64,000 nt of DNA from Methanobrevibacter thaueri (GCF_003111625.1 NZ_MZGS01000024.1:114218-178217); one strand, 5' to 3'; positions 16,591 through 26,537 are shown, numbered from the stretch's first letter. Notes: a model not told the origin generated them from the letters alone. Made by a program: numbers and translations.

Positions 16591-17589
16591 CTATAATAAT
16601 CCAAGTACAATAGATAAAATTCCTAATAATGTAGTTCCCAAAATTGTTGGCAACAGCTGCCTATTTGTAAATACTGGGCTGAATGCTGAAAATATTCCCA
16701 TCATGAATACGAATATCAATGCCACTGCGATGTTGACCAATATTCCAAGTGAGAATACTGTTGGCGGAACTCCAATGAACAATACTGAAAATATTGCACC
16801 GAGCACAAACATGAAAAATCCTCTTGTCAGATAAACAACTGATCTGTATTTTGCGGCATATTCCATGTATGGTCCTTCAATAACATCAGACTTGGCCTTG
16901 ATAATTGAAAACGGATATTCGTTCAATATTATCATGTAACCTATGAAGAACACGATAGCTGCAATTCCCCCGGAAACTGTAAAGAGGAACGGTCCGTGAA
17001 TTTGCTGATAGGTCACAATGTCCTGCAGGAAGATGCTTCTTGCAGCGGTTACAGGTGCAAATAAAGCCAGGTATAATGGGAATGAACCGTAGGTAATCAT
17101 TCTTAAGGATCTTTTTGCACTTATGTCTTCGATAAATGACCTTTGAGCATTCAAGTGTGCTGCACCTTTCACAACATCAGGGAACGGCATTCTAAGTGAC
17201 ATTACAGATTTGGATAATGCGCCCATCAACACATAACAGATTTCCTCCACCTTTAAAAATCCGACAATAGCCACTAGGCTTGAAAGTGCCGGAATCTTAT
17301 AGGCTTGTGGGGTCAATGCAATGAGGATGCATAAAACCACAATGAAACATATAATAGGCAATGACTTGTATAGTCCCGGAACGGGAGATGACACGTCAAC
17401 GCTTTTCTTATACATGAATTTTATTGGCGCCATGATTCCCGGAGCAATAACCACCGGTCCGATTCTCTGTTGAATTCTTGCGTGAATGTATTTGCGCTCA
17501 ATTCCTGGAAGCAATGTTGAAATTACAAAACAAACCAGTACTGTGAGTACTACTGCAATAATTGAATTGATAATTGTACTTTCAAACAT
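16591..17589 (-). CDS. ehbO: Energy-converting hydrogenase B subunit O (NuoH-like)
   Basis: 332 aa integral membrane protein with about eight helices, homologous to NuoH/HycD. The cytosolic loop HARIQQRIGPVVIAPGIMAP near residues 37-56 is the conserved contact site to the hydrogenase modules, and a second loop EYPFSIIKAKSDVIEGPYMEY near 225-245 carries conserved acidic residues. It couples electron transfer in the [NiFe] module to ion flow. AAGGAGG precedes the ATG; only three bases separate it from ehbN. Confidence 0.9.
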   Translation of the reverse strand: MFESTIINSIIAVVLTVLVCFVISTLLPGIERKYIHARIQQRIGPVVIAPGIMAPIKFMYKKSVDVSSPVPGLYKSLPIICFIVVLCILIALTPQAYKIPALSSLVAIVGFLKVEEICYVLMGALSKSVMSLRMPFPDVVKGAAHLNAQRSFIEDISAKRSLRMITYGSFPLYLALFAPVTAARSIFLQDIVTYQQIHGPFLFTVSGGIAAIVFFIGYMIILNEYPFSIIKAKSDVIEGPYMEYAAKYRSVVYLTRGFFMFVLGAIFSVLFIGVPPTVFSLGILVNIAVALIFVFMMGIFSAFSPVFTNRQLLPTILGTTLLGILSIVLGLL

Positions 17590-17592
17590 TTT

Positions 17593-18720
17593 CTACCTCC
17601 TTATAATCTCAATTGCTCTATCCGTACATGTGAAACAAGGGTCACATTGTACGATACACAATTGTGCGTCTGTAATCTGATCACCGATACATGCATATTG
17701 CATTGCCCCAATATTCGCCATTGAAGGGGTCCTTATGATACAATGTCTTACACGACCGCTCTCCAAAGCGTATGAGTGGTAAAGTGTTCCCCTTGGAACT
17801 TCAATGTAACTTTCGGTTATGTCTGTGTCAAACATTTCCCAATCACGGTTTATGACTTTACCTTCAGGGATATTTGCAATAGCTTGCCTTATAATTTTAA
17901 TTGATTCGAATGATTCCAATGCCCTCATGACCAGGTTTGATTTCACATCGCCGTCTGGCTGTGTTATTACATTGAAATCAAAGTCATCGTATTCGAACAT
18001 TGTTGTTCTTAAGTCTCTTGCAACGCCTGTTGCCCTAAGGGAAGGTCCTGTAACTGCAAGCTCGATAGCCTGCTTTTGAGGAAGCACACCGATTCCGGTC
18101 ACCCTTGACAATAGAATGGAATCCGCCAGGAACCTTTCGACAAATCCGGTGAGTCCTTCTTCCACCGCATCCATGTCATTCTTAAGTCTTAAGAGCTTAG
18201 CGTCATCCAAATCGCATCTTGGCCTTACTCCACCAAGTACGGAGCAACCGTATTGTACACGGTTTCCTCCAATCATTGCAAGAAGTTCCATGACGATTTC
18301 CCTCAGGTAGAATACCCTCATTGAAAATGTCTCATGGGACAACACTTCACAACCATGCGCTAAATACAAGAAGTGTGAATGTAAACGTTCAAGTTCTCCC
18401 ATAATTACACGAATATATAATGCTCTCTCCGGAATTTCAATGCCTAGACCCATTTCTGCGGTTCTGCATGAATTCCATATATGTGAATTAGAACAGATTC
18501 CACAAATCTTTTCAGTCAATGCATTGGCCTTTTCAACCGGAAGTCCTTCCATGATCCTTTCGATACCCCTATGATTAACACCAATAGTTATCTCAGCTTC
18601 CTGAACAATTTCGTCTTCCACAAAGAATCTTACCCTATATGGCTCCAATGCAGCGGGGTGAACTGTACCCATTGGAATTTCGGTTTCAATAATATTGCTT
18701 CTTGGTACTTTCTTATCCAT
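17593..18720 (-). CDS. ehbN: Energy-converting hydrogenase B large subunit
   Basis: 375 aa [NiFe]-hydrogenase large subunit, group 4. The N-terminal nickel motif is [11 protein letters not shown] near residues 67-77 and the C-terminal one is CDPCFTC near 361-367, so all four cysteines of the [NiFe] site are present. Unlike many hydrogenases the protein ends soon after the second motif, with only a few residues left, suggesting little or no C-terminal processing. ATG at 18720 is preceded by GAGGTGA; a longer reading to 18804 has no support. hypF at 56.7 kb would help build its cofactor. Confidence 0.93.
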   Translation of the reverse strand: MDKKVPRSNIIETEIPMGTVHPAALEPYRVRFFVEDEIVQEAEITIGVNHRGIERIMEGLPVEKANALTEKICGICSNSHIWNSCRTAEMGLGIEIPERALYIRVIMGELERLHSHFLYLAHGCEVLSHETFSMRVFYLREIVMELLAMIGGNRVQYGCSVLGGVRPRCDLDDAKLLRLKNDMDAVEEGLTGFVERFLADSILLSRVTGIGVLPQKQAIELAVTGPSLRATGVARDLRTTMFEYDDFDFNVITQPDGDVKSNLVMRALESFESIKIIRQAIANIPEGKVINRDWEMFDTDITESYIEVPRGTLYHSYALESGRVRHCIIRTPSMANIGAMQYACIGDQITDAQLCIVQCDPCFTCTDRAIEIIRR

Positions 18721-18731
18721 CAAATCACCTC

Positions 18732-19178
18732 TCAGTCCGCATCTAATAATGTAGGTAAAAGTGTTACGACTCCAGCCAAAACATCTTGTGGCCTTACGGC
18801 ACAACCCGGAACCTTAGCGGCCACCGGTATGATATTTTCAACTGGTCCTTCAATCTCTTCTGAAGGGATGTCTCCATAACAGTTCTTATAAACGCCACCC
18901 ATCAAAGCGCAACTTCCAGCGGCCACCACCAATTTAGGGTCGGGAATGGCTTCATAAATTGCCTCCAACGGTTTTCTATTCAAGTGAGTAACAGGTCCTG
19001 TGACAACCAAGACATCGGCTTCACGAGGATTCCAAGTTAAAAACACATTATATTGCTCAGCATCGAATCTTGGGGATAATATTGAGTTTACAATTTCAAT
19101 ATCGCAACCGTTACATCCGCCGGTATAAACCAGCATCACATGGATTGCCCTTGCTCTTGAAAATGATTTAAGTCCCAT
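18732..19178 (-). CDS. ehbM: Energy-converting hydrogenase B small subunit
   Basis: 148 aa, homologous to NuoB and the small subunits of group 4 [NiFe] hydrogenases. It carries cysteines for the proximal [4Fe-4S] cluster in [11 protein letters not shown] (residues 17-27), [10 protein letters not shown] (near 87) and VPGCAVRP (near 125). It transfers electrons between ehbN and the ferredoxin subunits. AAGGTGA precedes the ATG; the gene directly abuts ehbL. Confidence 0.9.
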   Translation of the reverse strand: MGLKSFSRARAIHVMLVYTGGCNGCDIEIVNSILSPRFDAEQYNVFLTWNPREADVLVVTGPVTHLNRKPLEAIYEAIPDPKLVVAAGSCALMGGVYKNCYGDIPSEEIEGPVENIIPVAAKVPGCAVRPQDVLAGVVTLLPTLLDAD

Positions 19179-19670
19179 CTAATCACCTTCCTCCCTATTC
19201 TTCAACACCGTATTGTCGGACAAATACTGTGCAATAAATTTAAGTTTATCATCGGAAATTTTAAATGGCTGTTCGAGTGCGCTTTCGATGTCCACTTCCT
19301 GATCCCCAACATTGCTTGGGTGTATGGTTCCCTTCTCACCGTAGAGTGAGAATACAGGACAGAAGTCATGACAATAGTAACAAACAACACATTTTTCAAG
19401 ATTAATTTCAGGTACTTCGCTTTTAACCCAGTCATCGGTTATCTTTACAGGCTTTGCCAGTTCTTTCATCTCAACTGCACCTGTCGGACAGACATTGGCG
19501 CAACCCGCACATCCTATGCAAGCCTTCTCGTCAACCCTATCGTCAACCTTTACTGACAAGGTTGCAATCTGGTTTCTCATGTCCATGTCTGTAACTCTAT
19601 CAGCTGCAAAAAAGATTCTTTTAAAGTTAGTAAATGCTCCTTCCAAAGCTATTCTAAGTATACTGCTCAT
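19179..19670 (-). CDS. ehbL: Energy-converting hydrogenase B subunit L, two-cluster ferredoxin
   Basis: 163 aa. Two ferredoxin motifs, CIGCAGCANVCP near residues 42-53 and CVVCYYCHDFCP near 95-106, bind two [4Fe-4S] clusters, as in NuoI-type subunits. The N-terminal 35 residues include an amphipathic helix, the C-terminus is charged. It begins at the base next to the ehbK stop and ends at the base next to the ehbM start, so the three genes are packed without gaps. Confidence 0.88.
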   Translation of the reverse strand: MSSILRIALEGAFTNFKRIFFAADRVTDMDMRNQIATLSVKVDDRVDEKACIGCAGCANVCPTGAVEMKELAKPVKITDDWVKSEVPEINLEKCVVCYYCHDFCPVFSLYGEKGTIHPSNVGDQEVDIESALEQPFKISDDKLKFIAQYLSDNTVLKNREEGD

Positions 19671-21074
19671 TTAAATACCCTCTATTGAATCTTTAAAATT
19701 TCTCTCGAACAGGAATGCTCTTGCAGGACATGCATTCTTACATGCTCCACAGTAAGTACATTTCTCTTCGTTAACTACATAATTACCATCAATTTCTTCA
19801 ATTGCATCATATGAACAAATTCCGTGACAGACTCCACAATGCATACACAATTTCTGCTCGATGAAATTGAATCCGCCTTCAATCTCATTTTTGTACATTG
19901 TTGATTTTGGAATCGCATCAACAGGACAATGAACTGCACAATTCTCACACAGTATACATTTGTCCAGGTCCACCTTGATTGTGCCCCTGTGAAGTGTGAT
20001 TGCGTCTTCCTGACAGAATTCAACACATATTCCACATGAAATACAATCGTCTGTGACCTTGCCGTCCCATGTATGGGTCATGTATTGGCGGGCATGGGTC
20101 TCATCACAGACCTGTGCACATTTTCCGCAACTTACGCAGAAACCGGCCAATGTCGGCAATTCCTCATCTTCAGCCTCATCATAGATGAACATCTCATAAT
20201 CTTCACGTAGAGTGTTGATTGGACAATAGTAAATTGCCAAATCATGAGTGACATTCTCTGTATCCAATGTCGGATTGTATCTTAATTTTCCGTCATCTCT
20301 GACAAGTGACTCATTTTCACATAAGTCAGCACATAATCCGCAATTGAGACAGGAAACGATTGAACCTGTCGCCTTTTGATTCAGCTTGTTGACCACTATT
20401 CCTGAATCGTCAACGGAAATCGCATTGTTAGGACATGCCTTCATACAGTTCAGGCAAAGTGTACATGAAGCCTTGTTGACTATCTGAAGCTTGTTCATTG
20501 ATTCGTTAGGACAGACATCCGCACAAAGTCTGCACTGTCTGCAGATTCCATCGTCCCAGTCCACCTTAACATGAATCGCATTTGTTGGACAGTACTCCTC
20601 ACATCTGCCACATAGGATACAGTCATCTAGATTGGTTCCGAAATAGCTTCTTGAAACTTCTTTGACTTCACTTTCCTTTTTGGAAGGCAAATTGTCGATT
20701 GGCGGATTTAAGATGTTCAATGATCTGATTAATGTCAATTGTTTTTCCTTTTCGAAATCGAATCCGTCTACACGACATTCCGGATACTTTTCTGCACAAA
20801 CCCCACAACGTGAACATATTCCATAGACAATACCATCTTCGATTTTGATATTGTTAGTAGGGCAATTGTACATGCACATTCCACAGCCGTTACATTTGGC
20901 CCTGTCCACAACATATCCGCCGTAACTGTTCTTGAATATTGCGCCATTCGGACAGTTATCATGACATATTCCGCATGTCAAGCAGCTGAACGGCACTCCA
21001 TTAATCAATCGAATTGATTTTGTAGGACATGACTTAATACAATCTCCATCACATGTATTAGTTGATAAAAACAT
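19671..21074 (-). CDS. ehbK: Energy-converting hydrogenase B polyferredoxin subunit
   Basis: 467 aa polyferredoxin. Eleven canonical CX2CX2CX3C motifs are visible (for example CLTCGICHDNCP, CNGCGMCMYNCP, CILCGRCEEYCP, CTYCGACKNACP), plus two variants: CDGDCIKSCP at the start and CSRCGVCAEKYPEC with the last cysteine displaced. About twelve [4Fe-4S] clusters are therefore possible. It forms an electron wire between the hydrogenase and soluble ferredoxins. Thirteen-nt spacing from ehbJ. Confidence 0.92.
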   Translation of the reverse strand: MFLSTNTCDGDCIKSCPTKSIRLINGVPFSCLTCGICHDNCPNGAIFKNSYGGYVVDRAKCNGCGMCMYNCPTNNIKIEDGIVYGICSRCGVCAEKYPECRVDGFDFEKEKQLTLIRSLNILNPPIDNLPSKKESEVKEVSRSYFGTNLDDCILCGRCEEYCPTNAIHVKVDWDDGICRQCRLCADVCPNESMNKLQIVNKASCTLCLNCMKACPNNAISVDDSGIVVNKLNQKATGSIVSCLNCGLCADLCENESLVRDDGKLRYNPTLDTENVTHDLAIYYCPINTLREDYEMFIYDEAEDEELPTLAGFCVSCGKCAQVCDETHARQYMTHTWDGKVTDDCISCGICVEFCQEDAITLHRGTIKVDLDKCILCENCAVHCPVDAIPKSTMYKNEIEGGFNFIEQKLCMHCGVCHGICSYDAIEEIDGNYVVNEEKCTYCGACKNACPARAFLFERNFKDSIEGI

Positions 21075-21086
21075 TATAATAACCCC

Positions 21087-21338
21087 TTATTTACTCCTTG
21101 CAAATATTAGTTTGCCTACAAAAATTCCAATTAAAGCAGATAAAAATGCAGTGGAAAGTGGTAAGTCACTGTAAAATGGGAAATTACCAGATTGCCATGC
21201 TACAATAATTGCTGCAATAACTATAAATACAAATGATCCAAGAGTGAACTTTGCATCACTGACATTGAGCTTGATTTGTGAACCTACAAGCAAACCCAAA
21301 ATCAAACCGAATATAATTGGTCCTAAACTTATCATCAT
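21087..21338 (-). CDS. ehbJ: Energy-converting hydrogenase B subunit J
   Basis: 83 aa with three hydrophobic helices (GPIIFGLILGLLVG, FVFIVIAAIIVAW, STAFLSALIGIFVG). A small membrane subunit without known motif. Overlaps ehbI by four bases. Identity rests on operon position and hydrophobic profile. Confidence 0.75.
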   Translation of the reverse strand: MMISLGPIIFGLILGLLVGSQIKLNVSDAKFTLGSFVFIVIAAIIVAWQSGNFPFYSDLPLSTAFLSALIGIFVGKLIFARSK

Positions 21339-21811
21339 TCACTCTCCTCCACAATTTTCTTGAATCCTGCAAATGCTATTACTATAGAAGCCAATCCCAC
21401 AAATACCTTCAAACCAACAAATATGTTGAGGTATGGGATAATTCCAGCATTGGTTACATCCGGATAATGGAATGCTGTTTGGATTGCCTGAGGAACAACG
21501 TTCAGCAAATCGGTACCGAAGTTGTATAGGTAAAATCCTCCAACGAACAAGCCTATCAATCCGAAGATAACAAATCCTAATGCACCTACAGATTCTAAAA
21601 CTTCAATATAAGCGTGTGATAATTCCAATGGGGAGTTACCTAATCCATAAACGAGTATAGATAATATAATTCCACTTGCTATCATCGCACCACCTTGGAA
21701 ACCTCCACCAGGAGTGATGTGACCTCCAAGGATAGTTGTTATACCTAAACAAATCAATATGATTGAAATTGGTAAAGATATTAATTTTAAAATCATACTA
21801 CCTTGACTCAT
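21335..21811 (-). CDS. ehbI: Energy-converting hydrogenase B subunit I (MnhB-like)
   Basis: 158 aa with four membrane helices. The sequence GGHITPGGGFQGGAMIASG near residues 28-46 is characteristic of the MnhB/MrpB subunit of multisubunit Na+/H+ antiporters. It belongs to the ion-translocating module of Ehb. GGGGGATAAAAG precedes the ATG; it overlaps ehbH by four bases. Confidence 0.85.
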   Translation of the reverse strand: MSQGSMILKLISLPISIILICLGITTILGGHITPGGGFQGGAMIASGIILSILVYGLGNSPLELSHAYIEVLESVGALGFVIFGLIGLFVGGFYLYNFGTDLLNVVPQAIQTAFHYPDVTNAGIIPYLNIFVGLKVFVGLASIVIAFAGFKKIVEESE

Positions 21812-22086
21812 CTTTTATCCCCCAATAATCCTCTTCCGAAAATTAATAATACCACCAAACCAGCGCTCAGCAATATAATTGATTCTCCTAAAGTATCAAA
21901 TGCTCTGAAATCGAATATCACAACGGTTACCATGTTTGGAGCGATTTGTGTTCCCAAAGCATTGTAAATGTTGCTTACACCAGGATTAATCATGTTGCTG
22001 ATATGGAAAATCGCATCCAATAATGTAACGGAAAATACTGCTGTCAGCACTGCTGCGAGTAAATTGCGAATAGTAGTTTTAGACAA
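21808..22086 (-). CDS. ehbH: Energy-converting hydrogenase B subunit H, TTG start
   Basis: 92 aa with two to three membrane helices (NLLAAVLTAVFSVTLLDAIF and ILLSAGLVVLLIFGRGLL), resembling the MnhB N-terminal half. The start is best at TTG 22086-22084, which is preceded by GGGGTGG inside the end of ehbG; starts further upstream have no Shine-Dalgarno site. It overlaps ehbG by eight bases and ehbI by four, indicating coupled translation. Confidence 0.75.
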   Translation of the reverse strand: MSKTTIRNLLAAVLTAVFSVTLLDAIFHISNMINPGVSNIYNALGTQIAPNMVTVVIFDFRAFDTLGESIILLSAGLVVLLIFGRGLLGDKR

Positions 22087-22414
22087 GATTACCACCCCAG
22101 TACATAAATACAACGATAATTGAAAGAACTAAAATTGCATAGAACAGCATTCTTTCAAGAGAATCATCCTGTTCCATTTTAAACTTAGGAATAAGTGGAA
22201 TATTAGAAATCAGGACTACTGCCAATATCAATGTGACCAGGCCTGCAAGCAAGACATTGACATGTCTCAATAGTATTGCTGCAAGAATCAATGAAACTAT
22301 TAAGAATATTTCAGCAGTAATGCTTCCGGAAACATCGGCGTTTGTAACCGGTCCCGGTGAAAACACTTTTCTGAATTGCTTTACAACATTAAATATCTGA
22401 TCATAGAGTTTCAT
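22079..22414 (-). CDS. ehbG: Energy-converting hydrogenase B subunit G
   Basis: 111 aa with three membrane helices after an N-terminal soluble stretch of about 30 residues (SITAEIFLIVSLILAAILL, VNVLLAGLVTLILAVVLI, AILVLSIIVVFMYWGG). Function inside the antenna of membrane subunits is unknown. AGGAGGAATATT precedes the ATG. Overlaps ehbF by four bases and ehbH by eight. Confidence 0.78.
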   Translation of the reverse strand: MKLYDQIFNVVKQFRKVFSPGPVTNADVSGSITAEIFLIVSLILAAILLRHVNVLLAGLVTLILAVVLISNIPLIPKFKMEQDDSLERMLFYAILVLSIIVVFMYWGGNLV

Positions 22415-23865
22415 AATATTCCTCCTACAAAGCTAGTGATTCCTGATACAACAACGTCAGGGAACAGACCTAAGAATAATATGACAATCAACAATATTCC
22501 CATTGTGAAAATCATTGAACGAGGAACTTCCTTGCCTTCCAATTCCAAATCCCTTGGCTTAGGTTTTAGGAACATTGTGTAGAATGTTTTTACGAACACC
22601 ACAAATGTTGCTATACTTACCACAATGGCCAAGATGGATATTTCAGGGAATCCGCAACTTAAAGAAGCCTGAACAAGCATTAATTTGGATTGGAAACCGT
22701 TTAAAGGAGGTACTCCTGCCATTGCCAGACCACCAATCAGAAGCATGATGCTCACTTTCGGGTGGTATGCAAGCAGTCCTCCGAGCTTGCGTGTGTCTAC
22801 CTCGTTTGTCGCCTCAACTATTGCACCGAATCCTATGAATAATAATGCAGTGATTACGATTTCATTTATTGCCTGGAAAAGTCCTGCAGTTATTGCGAAA
22901 TTGGTTCCAAGCCCTATACCTAATCCAATGAAACCCAATTCTCCCACAGCTAAAAATCCAATCATTCTTCTGAAGTCTGTTTGAGTCAGTGCGAGTGAAA
23001 CACCTAATATCATAGCCAAGATAGAGAAGAAGACTATGAGCACTTCAAAGATTGGTAAAGCTGAGTAGATTCTAAACATCACTAATACAATTGAAATCAT
23101 TGATATGACTGTAAATGACTGTAGCAATGCTGCTCCATGAGGTTCTGCTTTTGAATAGATTCCAGACTTAATGGTATGGAATGGTGGTAAACCTGATGCG
23201 TATAACCAACCAAAGAATATTAATGCGAGTGACATTAAGAATACTGGAGAAGTCATATCCACTAAACCGTTATGGACCGCAGCCGCAATATCTGTTATGT
23301 TTACACTTCCAGTCAATGCCAATAGGAATCCAATTCCTAAAAGCATTATTGGGGACCCGATTGATCCCAGAACCATATACTTCAAGGCCATCTCATAACT
23401 GTAATCGATTGATGAAGCCGCTACAATACCCACCTGTGCAAGTGCCAATATCTCAAAGAACACAAACATGTGGAAAATGTCGTCTGTCAATAGCATTGCA
23501 GTTACGGCAGCTGTTCCCAAGAACAATAGGAACAGATATGGTCCAGACACTTCTTTATATTTTGTCAAGTAAACAAATATTACCAAAAAGGTCAAAAGAC
23601 CGATGATTGAGATGAATACTTGCTGCAGGAATGTGAATGAATATGTGATTGCAGGGTGATAGACCGTACTTGTCACATTATCCAATATCGGAGCGTATCC
23701 TCCAAAGTAGTGAAGACCATAATTTGCAGCCAATGGTATTATCGGAAGACAAATAGCTACGACAAATGCGAAAATCTTTGTAGCCTTGTTGAACTTTGAA
23801 AATGCACTGATGAGCAATGCCGCCATCAAAGGAACAATGACCATAAGTGGAATTAATTCATTCAT
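22411..23865 (-). CDS. ehbF: Energy-converting hydrogenase B subunit F (proton/sodium antiporter-like)
   Basis: 484 aa with about 14 membrane helices, a NuoL/M/N and MrpD relative. The core segment [21 protein letters not shown] (E in helix 5) and the helix-7 to helix-8 part with [21 protein letters not shown] (Lys and His of the proton path) are present. It is the main ion-pumping subunit. GGGAGGAG precedes the ATG, which overlaps the end of ehbE by eight bases. Confidence 0.92.
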   Translation of the reverse strand: MNELIPLMVIVPLMAALLISAFSKFNKATKIFAFVVAICLPIIPLAANYGLHYFGGYAPILDNVTSTVYHPAITYSFTFLQQVFISIIGLLTFLVIFVYLTKYKEVSGPYLFLLFLGTAAVTAMLLTDDIFHMFVFFEILALAQVGIVAASSIDYSYEMALKYMVLGSIGSPIMLLGIGFLLALTGSVNITDIAAAVHNGLVDMTSPVFLMSLALIFFGWLYASGLPPFHTIKSGIYSKAEPHGAALLQSFTVISMISIVLVMFRIYSALPIFEVLIVFFSILAMILGVSLALTQTDFRRMIGFLAVGELGFIGLGIGLGTNFAITAGLFQAINEIVITALLFIGFGAIVEATNEVDTRKLGGLLAYHPKVSIMLLIGGLAMAGVPPLNGFQSKLMLVQASLSCGFPEISILAIVVSIATFVVFVKTFYTMFLKPKPRDLELEGKEVPRSMIFTMGILLIVILFLGLFPDVVVSGITSFVGGIL

Positions 23866-24244
23866 TGTACTCCTCCCGTTTTGATGTGTCTGCCAACATT
23901 ACTTTTGTGGATAATGTGCCATATCTTCTGTATAAAACCATTACTAAAGCCAACATTACTGCCAGGGTACTTGCACCGATTACAATACTGGTCAATACCA
24001 GACCGAAAGGCAATGGATATGCTGCGTTTGCCGCAAACCATGAAGTATCCATTCCAGGCATTAAAATAGGTACAACTCCGCCGGCCTTATAACCAATAGC
24101 AACAATGAACAGGTTTGCACCTTCCTCGATGAAACTAATACCGATTATCTTTTTGATGATATTATCAATGAATATTGCTGAGTAAAGTCCCACTATGATT
24201 AACGCAGCGGATGTCAATAATATCACAAGTTGTGTCTGTGCCAT
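23858..24244 (-). CDS. ehbE: Energy-converting hydrogenase B subunit E (NuoK/MnhC-like)
   Basis: 128 aa, three membrane helices, NuoK/MnhC/MrpC relative: [16 protein letters not shown] near residues 36-51 carries the conserved glutamate region, and [24 protein letters not shown] near 76-99 is the last helix. Its ATG shares one base with the TGA/TAA region of ehbD, indicating coupling. AAGGAGTGATG is the Shine-Dalgarno site. Confidence 0.88.
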   Translation of the reverse strand: MAQTQLVILLTSAALIIVGLYSAIFIDNIIKKIIGISFIEEGANLFIVAIGYKAGGVVPILMPGMDTSWFAANAAYPLPFGLVLTSIVIGASTLAVMLALVMVLYRRYGTLSTKVMLADTSKREEYNE

Positions 24245-24477
24245 TAGTCATCACTCCTTTGAGTTTTTTTAACAGCTAAAGCGATAAATACAGGTACAAT
24301 TGCTGCACCAACAATAGCTTGAGTCAAAGCAACATCCGGAGCCAGCAATACTTGGAAAAGAACTGCAAGAGCCCCTCCTGAAAATCCGGTAAGGATTGCT
24401 GCCTTCAATAAGTCCTTTTGAATAAGGGCAAGAATTGCACTTAAAACTGTTATAAGACATAATACAACTTCCAACAT
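24244..24477 (-). CDS. ehbD: Energy-converting hydrogenase B subunit D
   Basis: 78 aa with three helices ([60 protein letters not shown]). The sequence [12 protein letters not shown] is the DUF4040 signature found in MnhB/MnhA-type subunits. ATG at 24477 is chosen because GAGGGTGAATAAG lies directly upstream, ending at the ehbC stop; in-frame starts up to 24495 lie within that site. Confidence 0.85.
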   Translation of the reverse strand: MLEVVLCLITVLSAILALIQKDLLKAAILTGFSGGALAVLFQVLLAPDVALTQAIVGAAIVPVFIALAVKKTQRSDD

Positions 24478-24478
24478 C

Positions 24479-24901
24479 TTATTCACCCTCATCAATTTCT
24501 ATTGTAGTTACTGAAAATCTTTCATCCGCCTTGAGTTTTTCAGAGTTTTCACTTTCCAAAGCCTGCATCTTTTCTTTAGGATGGATGAAAGGATGATTTT
24601 CATCTACTTCTTCTTCAACTGTCATTAAATCTCCGTTATTCTCTCTATCTTCTTTTTTCCAATAAGCATTAGCTATGGCATGTGCTATAAATGGTGCTAA
24701 AATAAAGTAGATTCCAGCCAAGAGATATTGACCAAGACCGATCATCGCAATTATACATGCTACATCGAACAGTCCTGCAATGTGGATTCTGGCATAGACT
24801 TTATTTTTGGTATTGTTGCTTAAGCTGATAAGCCCTATTGCTGCAATTATGGTAAGAATTGCCGCTATGATAAGGAGTGCCGCTTTGATATACTCAATCA
24901 T
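24479..24901 (-). CDS. ehbC: Energy-converting hydrogenase B subunit C (MnhG-like)
   Basis: 140 aa. Residues 1-90 hold three helices with [22 protein letters not shown], typical of MnhG/MrpG. The last 45 residues are acidic and cytosolic, an extension not found in MnhG. Start ATG 24901 is preceded by GGAGGTGACGACG within the end of ehbB; the genes overlap by eight bases. Confidence 0.83.
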   Translation of the reverse strand: MIEYIKAALLIIAAILTIIAAIGLISLSNNTKNKVYARIHIAGLFDVACIIAMIGLGQYLLAGIYFILAPFIAHAIANAYWKKEDRENNGDLMTVEEEVDENHPFIHPKEKMQALESENSEKLKADERFSVTTIEIDEGE

Positions 24902-25163
24902 CGTCGTCACCTCCCAAAACAACAGCAAAAGCAATAGTGCCTACAAAACCAAAGAATATTAAAGCCAGTGATATATCTCTGAAGAATCCAAGATTATATA
25001 TGCTGCCTCCGACAAGCAACGCTACGGCAAATGCATTGACAATTATGGAACTTCCCAAAAGCCCCATAGATGTGGATTTATATGCACTTGCCCTTAAGGC
25101 AGCAAGCATCATTATGATTAATGCTATAACCAAAATATATTCTGCAATTAACAATATATCCAT
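24894..25163 (-). CDS. ehbB: Energy-converting hydrogenase B subunit B (MnhF-like)
   Basis: 89 aa with three helices ([56 protein letters not shown]), matching MnhF/MrpF in length and topology. It ends in four Asp codons whose DNA provides the Shine-Dalgarno site for ehbC. Confidence 0.8.
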   Translation of the reverse strand: MDILLIAEYILVIALIIMMLAALRASAYKSTSMGLLGSSIIVNAFAVALLVGGSIYNLGFFRDISLALIFFGFVGTIAFAVVLGGDDDD

Positions 25164-25195
25164 ACTATCTCACTCGATTTATTGTAAAAATGTAA

Positions 25196-25510
25196 TCATT
25201 CTAACATTTTCTTTATATAAGGTTCAAAAGGAATGATGTCCTCTTGTTTTCTTGGAGAAATAGCAGCTACTTTGATAATGTTATTTTCACTGTCCAAGTC
25301 AACAGACAGGGTTCCAGGGGTTAGAGAAATACTGTTTGCTAAAATTGTTTGGGAAACAGGTCTATCCAAAACTGTTTTAACATCCACAATTATAGGATCA
25401 ATATTTCTGCCCATTATTCGATTAAATGCAACATCAATTGTTGATTTAATGATTTCATAAATAAGGTCTAAGAAAAATATTATTCCGTAACCAATTCTAG
25501 TCAAAAACAT
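25196..25510 (-). CDS. ehbA: Energy-converting hydrogenase B subunit A (MnhE-like)
   Basis: 104 aa, first gene of the operon. One hydrophobic stretch (RIGYGIIFFLDLIYEIIK) is followed by a cytosolic beta-rich part with ILANSISLTPGTLSVDLD near residues 57-74, the signature of MnhE/MrpE. GGAG lies eight bases before the ATG. The 5' region carries a TATA-like sequence near 25590-25599 and two inverted repeats. Confidence 0.85.
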   Translation of the reverse strand: MFLTRIGYGIIFFLDLIYEIIKSTIDVAFNRIMGRNIDPIIVDVKTVLDRPVSQTILANSISLTPGTLSVDLDSENNIIKVAAISPRKQEDIIPFEPYIKKMLE

Positions 25511-25538
25511 TAAACAAGCTCCATTTCATTAGTTATTG

Positions 25539-25557
25539 ATCGTCAGAAAATGACGAT
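25539..25557. promoter_or_regulatory. Dyad ATCGTCA-N5-TGACGAT upstream of ehbA
   Basis: A perfect seven-base inverted repeat with spacer GAAAA, 29-47 nt upstream of the ehbA start. With the TATA-like sequence at 25590-25599 the start of transcription would fall near 25565-25570, so the dyad would lie at or just after it. It could be a repressor operator or a 5'-UTR hairpin. Confidence 0.5.
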
Positions 25558-25558
25558 T

Positions 25559-25578
25559 AAATAATAATATTATTATTT
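25559..25578. repeat. Perfect 20-nt AT-only palindrome
   Basis: AAATAATAATATTATTATTT is its own reverse complement. It lies between the ehb TATA-like sequence and the ATCGTCA dyad. Pure A/T palindromes are frequent in such DNA, so no function is claimed. Confidence 0.4.
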
Positions 25579-25786
25579 ATCATGATTATTTATTATAAAT
25601 GTATGCTTTTTTAAAAAAATTATTTAAAAATTAAATTAAACTATAAAAAAATTTTTAAAAAAATTCAAATGAACAAAATTATCTATTAAATAGTAAAAAC
25701 AACCTTTTTTCAATAGTCAAATCATGTTTTAAAGGGCATTTTCCAAATTATTACTAAAAGTATATAAAAACATGCAAATTAATGTT

Positions 25787-26488
25787 TTAGAAGATATATT
25801 GTTCAAAAACTTTGAAGAGAATTGGAACATGAACAATCAATGCAATCACAATCAGTAAAAACACCATGCTCAGACCGAAATTCCGATAAACCTTTCTGGA
25901 TGAGAGCGGTGCGAAAATCTTAATTCCCGCAGGAGTGAAGGAGTCAAGCACAATATGGGAGAACACGCCCACGAACAATGACAGGACAATTTCAACGTAT
26001 GAAATCTCCGCAACCGGCATGATGAACAAGCTGATAAAGAACAGAGGTATGAAAATTATCAGGAGCCTCTTATTCAAAAACAAGAAACTTAAAAGGACAA
26101 TCAGAACCGCCATCAGCAGGTAATGATTGTCGATTATGGTTACGGCACCAATCAATTGAAATCCCCAAATCAGTATCAAGGAAAGGGCGGACGTCAATGT
26201 CAAGACCCCGAAGATCGAATGTGTAAAGCTGCGATGCTCTGAAAAATAAAAGGTTACACCTAAAAAAACAATAATTAAACCGATATAATAAGGTAATTTA
26301 AGGATATAAAGTGAAATGAACACTATCAATCCCAAAATAATCATCCTGTAGACATTCTCCTTTTTGAACTTGTGATCAAAATCGGGTACATTCGCACCGA
26401 TGAACGTGAGAGCAATTGTTAGAGGATTGTGAAAAAACATCAGTGCGAGTGCGAATGCAAATATTGAATGTCCCTTGTATGAAGACAA
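25787..26488 (-). CDS. Membrane-bound metal-dependent hydrolase, YdjM/DUF457 family
   Basis: 233 aa, about seven membrane helices with metal-binding motifs at their ends: GHSIFAF near residue 6, NVPDFDHK near 33, EHRSFTHS near 84, and FSHIVLDSFTPAGI near 178. This is the pattern of the DUF457 family; YdjM of E. coli, a member, belongs to the LexA regulon. Substrate is unknown. Start is TTG 26488-26486 behind AAGGTGATTTAA. Its promoter shares an unusual 19-nt element with hjc (separate entry). Confidence 0.8.
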   Translation of the reverse strand: MSSYKGHSIFAFALALMFFHNPLTIALTFIGANVPDFDHKFKKENVYRMIILGLIVFISLYILKLPYYIGLIIVFLGVTFYFSEHRSFTHSIFGVLTLTSALSLILIWGFQLIGAVTIIDNHYLLMAVLIVLLSFLFLNKRLLIIFIPLFFISLFIMPVAEISYVEIVLSLFVGVFSHIVLDSFTPAGIKIFAPLSSRKVYRNFGLSMVFLLIVIALIVHVPILFKVFEQYIF

Positions 26489-26537
26489 TTAAATCACCTT
26501 GATTAAAAATAGGCATTATACATTTAAAAGATTAACC

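Noticed and set aside
18721..18804. 28-residue extension of ehbN
   Set aside because: It runs through the ehbM stop and the ehbN Shine-Dalgarno site and has no similarity to hydrogenase large subunits.
25559..25578. 20-nt AT palindrome as strong operator
   Set aside because: Pure A/T palindromes are expected often in such AT-rich spacers; listed only as a repeat.
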